64,000 nucleotides of DNA from Pseudoips prasinana. Its lineage: Eukaryota > Arthropoda > Insecta > Lepidoptera > Nolidae. The stretch spans positions 12,163,201-12,227,200 of the forward strand of contig OX621257.1 in NCBI GenBank assembly GCA_951640165.1, given 5' to 3'. The position numbers and the translations under genes were made by a program. A model generated the notes under the pieces. The model saw nothing but the letters and a program-made list of their open reading frames with translations. It had not been told where the DNA came from and made no database searches. The stretch's first letter is position 1, and each line of letters starts with the position of its first letter. This document shows, in pieces, positions 32,567-42,720 of the stretch.

Positions 32567-33110
32567 TGATCTGCCTGACACAAGTTTTAAAACACATATT
32601 AAACGTATACTTATGGCTAGGGGTTATTACACCACTAAAGAGTACATCGATGACAAAGACGTCTGGCTCTCACTTCCTACCTGCACATTGCTCGCTGGAG
32701 ATCTTGTAGCCATATAGACATGACTGATCTGCTGTGTTACGTGAACTATCTGTAAATGATTGCTATCATATACTTAATTTAAAATTATTGACTCTGTCTC
32801 AAAATGAATAATGTTATTGTTTCGAAGTTTTTCTTTTGTATACCTAAATATAATCTAAAATAATAAGCATTCAGACAACCGATCGAGCATATATTGTGTT
32901 TGCCTACTAAATAATTACTCTAATTGGACCAAATCCCGTGTTCATGCCCGCTTGAGTATGTTTCGCCGGACCGTCTCAACTGGGTCGTGTTGAAACCGGT
33001 AGTAGATGAACCCACTGAGTTTGTTTCGCTGAGTCTTCTCAGTTGGGGCTCATTGGATCCGGTGGTAGCATTAAAGCGCGACCGTCGTTATTAACACAAG
33101 GTCCGTCATA
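32567..33110 (+). pseudogene. 5'-truncated LINE (CR1/jockey-like), C-terminus plus 3' UTR
   Basis: An intact 49-codon end of an ORF2 protein reads DLPDTSFKTHIKRILMARGY, then YTTKEYIDDKDVW and a stop at about 32716. This is the PTSFKxxLKxYLxxxxYYxxxEFxxD tail of CR1/jockey-like RT proteins. About 390 bp of 3' UTR follow (CCCACTGAGTTTGTTTCGCT, CCGGTGGTAG), ending in ATAATAATAATACC. Confidence 0.7.
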
Positions 33111-33144
33111 ATAATAATACCTTTAATATAGACAGAACCATTGA

Positions 33145-33415
33145 CAATATGTAGTAAAAATATTAGACTTAAACTAGATAATTAAACATAATCTCTTGCG
33201 ATAACTTGATACGAGCTAGCTAAATATCATTTCTGTAATAAAATAAATTTTATAAATGTTTTCATACAGATGTACCTAAATATCTATGTTACTAGAAATA
33301 ATATCTAATGTATACAACTATATTACTACAAACATGTTCTGACTATTTACAAGCGCTTTTTTAAAGTCTACGTGAATAAAAACCTTTTTTATTTTTTTAT
33401 TTATTTATTTTATAA
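33145..33415 (+). repeat. LINE 3'-end-like repeat family E, second copy
   Basis: Nearly identical to 29714-29990 over about 245 bp, with only small indels. It ends in the same A-rich or TTTA tail. Confidence 0.75.
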
Positions 33416-33443
33416 AATAAAAAAGAAAATTCGTTTAGTCATT

Positions 33444-33931
33444 GCAATAAATACTTTTTTATAATTAATAAATTACATATTTTATCAGTTAACGCTACCG
33501 AAAACGCGATGGCTATGGTCATTCATCCCGCAGCCATATGGACGCGCACGTTGGCGGGAAATGTTTAGAACAGACACGTGCATTATTTGCATAATAATTT
33601 TATGCCTATGAATATTATAGACGCAATGAGTTTAATTTAAATGACTCATATTTAATAGTATAACTACTATTAAATATGAGTCATTTAAATTAAACTCATA
33701 TTTAATAGTATAACTACTATTAAATATGAGTCATTTAAATTAAACTCATTGCGTCTATAATATTCATAGGCATAAAATTATTATGCAAATAATGCACGTG
33801 TCTGTTCTAAACATTTCCCGCCAACGTGCGCGTCCATATGGCTGCGGGATGAATGACCATAGCCATCGCGTTTTCGGTAGCGTTAACTGATAAAATATGT
33901 AATTTATTAATTATAAAAAAGTATTTATTGC
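33444..33931. repeat. 488-bp inverted repeat: 237-bp arms, 14-nt loop
   Basis: The left arm, 33444-33680, and right arm, 33695-33931, match as reverse complements throughout except the small loop of a nested hairpin (CTCATATTTAATAG ... CTATTAAATATGAG) that occurs once in each arm. The central spacer is TCATTTAAATTAAA. No terminal repeat or target duplication lies at the outer ends. Confidence 0.93.
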
Positions 33932-34727
33932 GCGGTAAATTAGGTCGATTTAAGATTTTGTTTATGGTAAAGTTATGTGCCAGTTTTATGTGTAGTTTAA
34001 TGACTTTTATGATTGTTTATTTTTATTATATTATTTAAGTATAGAATCTTGTTGAAAATACACATGTACTTACCCATTAGTAAACAGTAGTTTATACGAG
34101 AACGCTGTCACTAAGTAGGTATAAGATAGCCTTGTAAAAACCCAAGTCATAGATAGGAATGGAATGAACTGAACTTTCTGTGAATTTTTATGAGAAACAC
34201 TGCGAACCATAAATAAATGTGAGATAAAAACTGCATTCAAAATTGAGTTTAAAAGTTATGCAGCGAACAACGACTGTCATCGACTGATCGTTATGGAGAA
34301 GTGTACACAAAGGCGGTAATGAACTATAAATAAATAATAAAGTTGCTGTTTACACTGGCCGTAAGTTCATCACACTGTCTCGCGTTAGCTTATCAGTGAA
34401 TGCTCATCTTTAACATTTGCCCTTTCCTATCTATCGGTCGAGTTGCCACCCCGTTTTATCACGTTACGCCCTATAAACAGTCTTCCACTTAGGTATTTGT
34501 TCATTCACAGTCCATATACAATGCGCCAATTTTATTTGAAAATAGAACAAGTTCATTCATTTTTTTAATAATATGGATGACTATGGAGGCGAGAATGTGA
34601 GACAATTTGTCAACAAGAGTGTCTTTGCATAAAAAAGATTAACCAGTTTTAAATAACGTATCAATGATATTAATTGTTATTGGATAAGTAGCTCTAGTTT
34701 GATTAATTAAATTCTCATAAATAGGCT
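33932..34727. other. No supported feature
   Basis: AT-rich spacer. Confidence 0.5.
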
Positions 34728-34914
34728 CACACCTATTTCCCAGAGGGGTAGGCAGAGACAACGGATTTGTATTTGTTATGAACTTTGCATACCTTTTTGC
34801 CTCGTTTACTGTCATTATATTCTTTATACATGCTCGCTGGTTTAGGGTACTTCTGACCTGCCCTTTCATGAGAACGTCTCCGATGTGGAATCCTTTATCA
34901 TTGTGACTACACAC
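34728..34914 (-). pseudogene. LINE reverse transcriptase C-terminal fragment
   Basis: The minus frame includes KGQVRSTLNQRACIKNIMTV, then NEAKRYAKF and the NTNPLSLPTPLGNRCEPI end. It is homologous to 4105-4430. Open here, but only the last segment of the protein. Confidence 0.6.
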
Positions 34915-35232
34915 TCTAAATTAAAAAAAAAAATAGGTCAGGTCGTTCATGGTCAATTCAAAATGTTATTTTCGCCTCAAAATACGTTACAAAAGCAAAT
35001 TAAAAGAGCACACTACAGACATGGTTATTGAGTGATTCACTGTGCTACTTGTTAAAGCGTTCTAAATAGTCCGATCACGTCATATAAATTCATACAATCA
35101 CAATTCACACAAGGTACTGAATGGACTAGGTCGGTCATTTATCCTTAAAATAATATTTTCCTACAATATATGTTACCATTTATATATTGTAGTGACGTCA
35201 AGTCAAATATGTATATAATCAACTATGACTAG
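34915..35232. other. No supported feature
   Basis: AT-rich spacer. Confidence 0.5.
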
Positions 35233-35366
35233 GTACAGACGCCAGCACTTCAAGCTACCACCCCAATCTGTCAAATTTCCCCAACAGAAAGTGAACCTTA
35301 CGCCTATATGATAAAGTTGAAAATCTATAAAAGAATCTGTCAGATTGGGGTAGCTGGATGTGCTTC
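35233..35366. mobile_element. MITE family B, right-truncated and internally rearranged
   Basis: Left end GTACAGACGCCAGCACTTC. The middle is inverted relative to the 25664 copy (the GATAAAGTTGAAAATCTATA segment lies in the opposite orientation), and the terminal GGCGTCTGTAC is missing. Confidence 0.65.
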
Positions 35367-36084
35367 AATATTTTTACAATTAACCACTTAATTGAGAGTT
35401 TTGTATGTAGAAACTTAAGTACTAATAAAAGGTTTTAAATACTAAGCTCCAAATGAAGTGGTTAATTGTACTACAATACACTTCTTAATAAAAAAAAACT
35501 TAATTTAGGTGGATGACATAGTCCATCCACGCGGTCCCACAAGTGTTGTTAAATTCTTAAATAAATACACACAAACAAGTTATTTTATACTCTGAAATTC
35601 TACGTTTAAAAATTGCAAAGTATCTGTACATTCGGAAAAATAGATCTAGTGATGAGCAGAAAACACCAGTAGTTTGTTGATAACTCCTGAAACCCTCAGG
35701 GGTTCAGGCTGAGGCACCGAGGGTCGCTTAGTCAAAGTATAAATACCCACAGAGAGGATTAATCGCTGGCATAGAAAAAATCACCCGTAAGGAGTCTACC
35801 CTAGCAGATTTCTTTATTTTTCTAAGTCGACAGTATTATTCGTTTGCTTTTACATTATGATTGGCTGTTTTGCTCACACAGGGCCATAGTAATTTGGTTT
35901 ATGAAAATAATTGTGTACACAATTAATTAGTAACACAAAACAACAAGGGGATGACGACTACTTATCAAAAAATATTTAATAAAGCGCCCCAACAGCATAT
36001 TAACCAGTCATCACATGCTGCTTTCGTCATAATTGAAGGAACTGACATAAAATTATAAAATTGAATCTAAATATAAATAAATAA
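35367..36084. other. No supported feature
   Basis: AT-rich spacer. Confidence 0.5.
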
Positions 36085-36337
36085 ATAAAAAAGGTTTTTA
36101 TTCACGTAGACTTTAAAAAAGCGCTTGTAAATAGTCAGAACATGTTTGTAGCAATACAGTTATTATTTCTAGTTAGGTACTTATTACAGATATTTAGGTA
36201 CACGGAATGTTAAAACATTTATACAATTTAATTTATAATGTGATATTTAGCTAGCTTGTATTAAGTTATTGTCTAGGAGATTATGTTTAGGTTTAATTAT
36301 TGAAATTTATATTTTACTAGTTACTTACATATTGTCT
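36085..36337 (-). repeat. Repeat family E, reverse copy
   Basis: Complement of the 29714 unit with more differences; begins AAAAAAGGTTTTTATTCACG. Confidence 0.7.
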
Positions 36338-36542
36338 GAATGACACAAAGATACAAATCATATTTGTGCTTTATCAATTAAGTGCATATTATATTTTGTG
36401 AAAATAATATAATAACGGAAAGCACTAAAAAGATATTAAGTATAAAAGATAAAATTTGCACACGGGAAATGAGTCCCTTTATCGCAATGGACTTTCCAAA
36501 CATTCAATTCACGACGCACATAACCAGATTGGAAACAGCTAA

Positions 36543-36683
36543 GTCCAGACACCAGCACATCCAGCTACCCCAATCTGTCAAATTTCTTTTATAGATTTTC
36601 AACCTTATCAAATAAGCTTAACGATCAGTTTCAAATAGGGCAATTTAACAGATTGGGGTAGCTTGATGTGCTGGCGTCTGTAC
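36543..36683. mobile_element. MITE family B, complete foldback
   Basis: Ends GTCCAGACACCAGCACATCC ... GATGTGCTGGCGTCTGTAC; same size and structure as 25664-25804. Confidence 0.8.
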
Positions 36684-36751
36684 ATATGTTATGTTACACG
36701 AATACCTACACCTAACGCGGAGATCGAACACATTACATGAGGACCCCTCAG

Positions 36752-36870
36752 GTACACACGGCTACATATCAAGCTATACATTTCCAATATAAGCTGACCT
36801 CTCATTATATGGGAATCGTATAATACTCGAGATCAGCATATACTGGAATTGTGTATATGTAGCCGTGTAC
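36752..36870. mobile_element. Palindromic MITE family D
   Basis: 119 bp, GTACACACGGCTACATATC ... ATATGTAGCCGTGTAC, with a few mismatches and a small deletion in the right arm. Confidence 0.75.
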
Positions 36871-37482
36871 TAACAACCTAACATAATAGTTATAAAACCC
36901 CCGAATCGCAACTATACATCATTTTGGAAAAGATGATTCTCTTAAATCGCTGGATCGATATGAACCATATATAGCTAAGAACCACCACCGCAAGGAAACT
37001 TGCGATTAAATGAAAAATAAACCGCAAAACGATTAAAACTTGATGCTGGCGGATGACTAAATGTGCGAGCCAATGCTGCCGAACGGGAAATGAGAATAAA
37101 AAAAAAACACAGAATGCACTAGAAATTTATATAAAAATCATCATAGCTGCCTGTTAATATAAAAGCTATAAAGCGCGAAATATTGTCTTTGATTTGTTTA
37201 AAAAAACATCGATGTTACCGGTTGATTAGTACGTTTTATTGCTGTTCGTTAGTATTATTATCAAAAATACAGAAGCTCAAATTTTTCCCAACGAAGCCGT
37301 AATGCAATTAGATATACAATTATTGTATTAATAATATAGTATGAGTATTTTTTGCGGTTAATATTCCGAAATATTCAAAACTAGTTTCAATTTTATATTT
37401 TGGTGCTCCAAATTTGTGTTTTTCGCCAAGTTTTTGTTAAGACAATACAACGAAGTTTACTGTGTCAATAATATTATTATAG
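36871..37482. other. No supported feature
   Basis: AT-rich spacer. Confidence 0.5.
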
Positions 37483-37634
37483 GCCCCATTCGACCATATT
37501 ATGAAGAACATGATTTATTCCAAAACACAGTTCAACGAGGTACTTTTACTCGATATAAAAAATACACGTCTAGAAAGAAACGCTTCAAAAATAATCTGGC
37601 AAAATTACAACTCAATTTAAAGCTTTATGATTAG
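37483..37634 (+). other. Possible terminal coding exon
   Basis: An acceptor-like AATATTATTATAG precedes an open frame reading GPIRPYYEEHDLFQNTVQRG, then TFTRYKKYTSRKKRFK, to a TAG at 37632. Its Arg/Glu/Gln content is unlike the Lys/Asn/Ile bias of chance frames in this AT-rich DNA. No upstream exon or homologue is recognised. It could equally be a decayed TE piece. Confidence 0.25.
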
Positions 37635-38162
37635 CAAAAACTTTGTTATATTAGATTTGTCTTAAGATTTAAATTTTCTCACAATAATTGGTTTCTTATA
37701 TTTCTCCCCATTTTGCAGGTTAAAAATACAAAAATTGTTATTGTACTTTAAATTCTACCTTAACATAAGGTATGTAAATAGTGTTTTTACATCACACTAA
37801 ATAGCATCTAGGTGCAATAAAAAAAAGCATTTAAGAATTAGTTAGTATATTGAAACCACGTATTGCTATGCATTTAAATAACAATTAATTAAAGAAAACA
37901 AAGAATGTTAAAAGTAGCAAAATAATGTCAAAAGTAGTAATTAATGTCAATAAAATAATGTGATTGAAATAATAATGTCAATGCATAGTATAAGTGTAAA
38001 AATACAGTTTTAATTAATGCTATTATCAAAATAAAAAGTAAAACAAAAATTTTAATTTCAATAGTCTTCTAGATTAAAATAACATCTATTTTTCAACAAA
38101 TTTTTAACTCTTTCTTAAAAGTTGATAAATTACCTTTTAGTTTTTTCGGGAGATTAATAATA
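37635..38162. other. No supported feature
   Basis: AT-rich spacer. Confidence 0.5.
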
Positions 38163-38637
38163 CTAGCTGTGCCCCGCGGTTTTACCCGCTATAAACATTA
38201 TCAATTAAAGCCTATGTGTTATTCGCATATATAAGCTACATTACTATAAAGTTTCATCAAAATCCCTCCGGTAGTTTTTGCGGGAAAGAGTAAATAAAAA
38301 CCGGCCAAGTGCGAGTCGGACTCGCGCACGAAGGGTTCCGTACCATTTATAAAAACGAGCATAAAAATTCACGTTTGTTGTATCGGAGCCCCCTTAAGTA
38401 TGTATTTTATTTTGTTTGTTATAATAATGTATTTGTTGTTATAACGGCAACAGAAATACATCATCTGTGAAAATTTCAACAGTCTAACTATCACGGTTCA
38501 TGAGATATAGCTGACAGACGGACAGACAGAAAGCGAAGTCTTAGTAATTGGGTCCCGTTTTACCCTTTGGGTACGGAGTCCTAAAAAAATAAAAACTCAC
38601 ACACTCACCAACTTTCGCCTTTATTATATTAGTGGGA
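38163..38637 (-). mobile_element. Helitron-like element carrying a nested repeat
   Basis: On the minus strand it starts TCCCACTAATATAATAAAG and ends in a GC-rich hairpin-forming stretch, GGGGCACAGCTAG, before a T. A copy of the CCGGCCAAGTGCGAG repeat (38301-38588) is inserted inside, so the Helitron-like body is older. Confidence 0.65.
38301..38588 (+). repeat. CCGGCCAAGTGCGAG repeat, nested copy
   Basis: CCGGCCAAGTGCGAGTCGGA, then CTCGCGCACGAAGGGTTCCG, to ACCCTTTGGGTACGGAGTCC. The family is also seen at 23846, 58315 and 59432. Confidence 0.75.
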
Positions 38638-38639
38638 TT

Positions 38640-39245
38640 TTGGAGCCACGTTATACCTATTATGTTTTTATGCGTCAGAGCTTTTTTTTATATCAGTAGG
38701 CGACAAACGAGCAAGTAAGGCGACAAACCCTAAGTGATCACCGCCGCCCATCGACACTCGCAACACCAGAGGTGTCGCAGGTGCGTTGCCGGCCTTTAAA
38801 AGTCAGCAAACAAGTGTTGCTGACCCGTCCCCCCACCCCAATGAGCTCTGGCGACCTTACTCACACTCGGAAACACAACATTAAAATTATTAATGTTATT
38901 ATTAAGGAGTATCTTCTGTAAGGTGGAGGTACTTCCCCAGTCGGGCTGCTCTTTGAGCGAATGAACGCTATCATATGCCCTACCTCTACTGAATTAGAGC
39001 TGTATTAAATTTGAGCATACACGATTGGTGAACATCTCTTTGCACATGCAGCCTTAATTTTAGTTTCTGAATCCAGTTTGAAAGGATTTTGGTTTGATTA
39101 TACGAATATAGCTACGTCATAAACGTAAAGGCATGGTAGACTTTCTTTTTATTTTTATATAATAGGATGGCAAACGAGCAAGTGGGTCACCTGATGTTAA
39201 GTGATCACCGCCACCCATGGACACTCGCAACAACTGAGTAGCTGC
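38640..39245. repeat. Two fragments of dispersed repeat G
   Basis: 38690-38815 and 39155-39235 share CAAACGAGCAAGT, AAGTGATCACCGCC and GACACTCGCAACA in the same order and orientation. The stretch between them, 38820-39150, is unassigned. Confidence 0.6.
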
Positions 39246-39524
39246 AATACTTAATCTTAGGTATATTTGGCGAATAAAGGCTGTACCTGAATATTCTTTT
39301 CAGTATCATATTGCTGGTCGTCCCAGCAGATCATGAAAGTGATGAAATAGAAAATGCCCCTGCGTTTGCGCACACACTTGTGCACTATATGTCGCGCAGT
39401 TGGCTAGTTTCACAAGGATATTATTCCAGCCATAAGGATTAAGTATTGAAAGATAGGTTTTGTATTTTCCCCTTTTGAATGTGTAAATGCGGTGATTAAG
39501 TTGCGAGTCACAGGTATTGTACAG

Positions 39525-39643
39525 AGTAGTTTTAATTATTTTGGAAAAACAATTATCTATATTAAAAATAATATAAATCGATTCAGTAAACGATTCTGAA
39601 CAAACTACTTTCAGGGTGTGCGTTAATTTAGTTACATGTTGTA
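39525..39643. mobile_element. MITE family A, right-end fragment
   Basis: TAGTTTTAATTATTTTGGA, AATCGATTCAGTAAACGATT and TTAGTTACATGTTGTA match the right end of 67-471. Confidence 0.75.
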
Positions 39644-39699
39644 TTTACGGAGGTCTTAACTGTTATCCTAGTTAGTAAGCTGTAATTGCTTCACTGAAG

Positions 39700-40040
39700 A
39701 ATAGGGAGGCGCAAGGCTCAAGCAAATAAAACTGCAAGTCCGCGCCAGAGGGCGTGGACATCCACTTTGGGGTTTGACTTCTGCCCAAGGCATTTATTGA
39801 CGTGGAGATGAATGACAGGGTTCATTCGTATCGGTGAAATGCCTTTTCCGATCCTCATTCGGGCGAGAGGCCCGCGACTTCGCGTATTAACGTACAGCGA
39901 CAGTTGCACAAAACATCCCTAACAAGCAATGATCATCTCATGTATCTCCACCTCACTAACCGCCTAGAGGAGAGGTTCGAATCCCTAAAGGCGTGCCCTC
40001 CGGTGCCGGTACTTAGTTTGTAGTTTTATTTGCTAGACGG
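39700..40040. repeat. GC-richer block, dispersed repeat H
   Basis: Moderate GC with GACGTGGAGAT and a CTTAGTTTGTAGT motif, both resembling modules near 54100-54215. No coherent reading frame. Confidence 0.35.
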
Positions 40041-40134
40041 TATGAGCTCACGCTCGCCTCAATTTTCCGGTGAAGCAGGTACGGCTTCCTAGGCTAACTG
40101 TTAACGTAATGTTAAAAATTATGGAGGATCTTTT

Positions 40135-40176
40135 AAATACTCGCCAACAATTGTAATCAATTGTTGGCGAGTATTT
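40135..40176. repeat. Perfect hairpin, 19-bp arms, 4-nt loop
   Basis: AAATACTCGCCAACAATTG, loop TAAT, then the exact complement. Confidence 0.95.
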
Positions 40177-40283
40177 TAAAGAGCGCAGAGGGCAGTCAAG
40201 GGGCTTATAGAGACTTATAAACATCAACATGATAAAGTAGCTATTAAAATTACCCCGTTAGGCATATTGTAATTTATAGTATA

Positions 40284-40591
40284 CTAGCCCGCGGTTTTAC
40301 CCGCGTTAAATTTTATAAATTATCGCAGCTCCTCCCCCGTAGGTGATAGCGTGATAATATGTAGCCGATATGTTGACCCGACCTCTTAGTAATATTTATT
40401 CAAAATTTGAAGTAAATGCATGCAGTACTTTTTGAGTTTAGCCCGGATATATTACATACAGACAAACAGACAAAAATTCTAATAACTGTATTTTGGCTTT
40501 GATATCGATTGCAGATCACGCCCCTAGTATCCTTTAAAAAAATATTCAATGTACAGTTTTGACTTTCCTACGATTTTATAATATGTATAGA
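40284..40591 (-). mobile_element. Helitron-like element, reverse copy
   Basis: Same family as 13863-14175. On the minus strand it starts TCTATACATATTATAAAATC and ends ACCGCGGGCTAG before a T. Confidence 0.65.
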
Positions 40592-41793
40592 AATGTAACT
40601 TAAGACCCAGATTTCAGGGAACAACTCTCGGTCATCTTGTGAGATTAATTTCAACACTGCAAGTTTTTTTTTTTAAATTTTACAACCTCTGACAATGAGA
40701 GAAATAAGTTTTTCCTATTTTTTTTCAGTCAATAAAATCATATAAAGGTGAAAACATGTTCTGAATGTTTTGGAATATTAAGCTAATAAAATAACCGAAG
40801 CACATTTTTCGAAAGTGCTGGCAATAATTTTATCTTGGGTACTAATATTATAAACGTGAAAGTTCGTAAGTATGGATGGATGTTTGTTACTCTTTCACGT
40901 AAAAAGTACTGAATGGATTTCAATGAAACTTTGCAATAATATAGCTTATCCATCAGAATTACACAAATGATACCATTTATAAAGATATTGTGTGAATTGT
41001 CCAAATTATGATGATAAAATGATAAGTGTCAAGTAAGTAGGAAAAAATCTACCATCTGCGAGCTATTCCGGCGTGCACTGCCAAAACCGCTATAGGTACA
41101 CATTCAACTAATATTATAAATGCGAATGTTTGTGAGTATAGATGTACGTTTGTTACTCATTTACGCCAAAACTACTTTACCGCAGGGTTCAGCAAGTATC
41201 CTATAAAACACCTAAATGTGCGAGTGACTTCAATGTTGTAGGCCATTTATGGCAAAATAGTAAAAAAAATACATGTTTTGAACTGCAAAAAATACTTCGG
41301 AGAAACAAGGATATCGAAACGTATTATTACTCAATTTACGTTAAAAGAGGTGTGCAAAGATCGTGACACATGAAAATCTATTGTCTCTGTCTCTGTCTAT
41401 TCTTCAATTAATTTTCTAACTCGTTCTTGTTTCTTTCTGATTAAATTCGTTACTGGGTCCTCAATTCCTCGGGACATGCTTGAACCTTACCGCTCAGGAT
41501 CAACTGTGGCACACAATGAAAAGATCATTGTGGGCACTGTTTATCCTGGCTTAAAGGGGTGGTATTGGTGGATAAGAGGGAGGGACGAGCCCCGATAAAA
41601 AAAAATCCTCTGGGACACAGACGTGAGTCCGTGTATGTATGTATGTACTTTAACGCTCGCCACGGTCACGAATACATAGTTGGTAGAGTCCAAACGGTGC
41701 CGTGCTGGGCACAATTTGGATTGTCATCTATACATGACTGTAGAAGTTAAAGGTTAAAAATAGAAGCAACAAACAATAGAGACAATACCAAAC
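40592..41793. other. Degenerate Helitron-like heads, no gene
   Basis: 40845-40960 and 41108-41180 both carry CTAATATTATAAA, then GTTTGTTACTC and an AAACTAC or AAAGTAC block, typical of Helitron-like 5' portions. A frame at 41142-41366 is probably fortuitous. Confidence 0.4.
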
Positions 41794-41918
41794 GTACACA
41801 CGGCTACAAATCAAGCTTTACATTTCCAGTATAAGCTGATCTCACGTTGTATAGGATTTGACGTTGTATAGGTCAGCTTATATTGGAAATGTATAGCTTG
41901 ATATGTAGCCGTGTGTAC
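41794..41918. mobile_element. Palindromic MITE family D
   Basis: 125 bp with 34-bp arms differing at two positions (GTACACACGGCTACAAATC ... GATATGTAGCCGTGTGTAC). The best-preserved copy. Confidence 0.8.
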
Positions 41919-42565
41919 ATACACAAAATAATGCAGTAAAAGTCTTTCTTTATGTCTAGTCTGTAAAAACTTACAACCAACTTTAACTATTCGGTGTAAT
42001 TCGTAAGTTATCCCATTAAAATAATATAGAAAACCATTAACAATCGAATAAAAAATAAATATCAAAATTGAAATTTTGAACTCGGTTAACAATAGTCGAA
42101 CATAGTCTAAATAAAAATTTGTAATCTGTGCAATAAATAAAAAAATACTTTGATGTCCTTGTACGTGATAACACTGATAACTTAGTGTTAAGGAGTCATT
42201 TGTCACGTCCAAAAACCTCAGATTAATAACAACAAAATCATAATTTTAATTAGCTTTAAATTTAGATAACTTTCAATATAAATAAGACAAATATAGACTT
42301 TACACATCGCATTAATCACAAATTCATTGTAAACAGCAATACAATAGCTACCAAGTACATCTAGAAGACACGCACAAAGGAAAATTCCTGTAAGTAAGTA
42401 TCAAATCAATTAAGACTTTATCATCCTCTTCGAAGCGCGAACACTGAACTTGTATATAATAATGACATGATGCGTCAACTACGCTACTCATATTAATTGT
42501 CTTAATTATGGAAAGTGCTTTTAATAAGTGCATTGTCCGGAGTCGTCAGAAATAAACAAACTCAC
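41919..42565. other. No supported feature
   Basis: AT-rich spacer. Confidence 0.5.
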
Positions 42566-42720
42566 CGAAAAAAAAACACACAGTATATCCATATCAAACT
42601 GTCACTGCTTAACGTCAAACTGAACACTTGAATTTAGAACGACCGCCACGTTCGGTATTTGAAATAAAACTGTATGGAAACCAATATGGCGGGTGGGACG
42701 ACGCGCGTCGCCCGCGCACG
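42566..42720 (-). promoter_or_regulatory. Candidate promoter and first exon
   Basis: The minus strand passes from a CpG-rich patch (CGGGCGACGCGCGTCGTCCC) through CCGCCATATTGG, a YY1/Pho-like motif. An ATG at 42592 opens nine codons (MDILCVFFS) that end exactly at a consensus donor, TCG|GTGAGT, at 42565. The peptide start is hydrophobic like a signal peptide. No second exon was identified. Support is composition plus donor only. Confidence 0.3.

Noticed and set aside
41811..42212. 133-codon minus frame
   Set aside because: Overlaps a palindromic MITE and AT-rich DNA; amino-acid bias fits chance.
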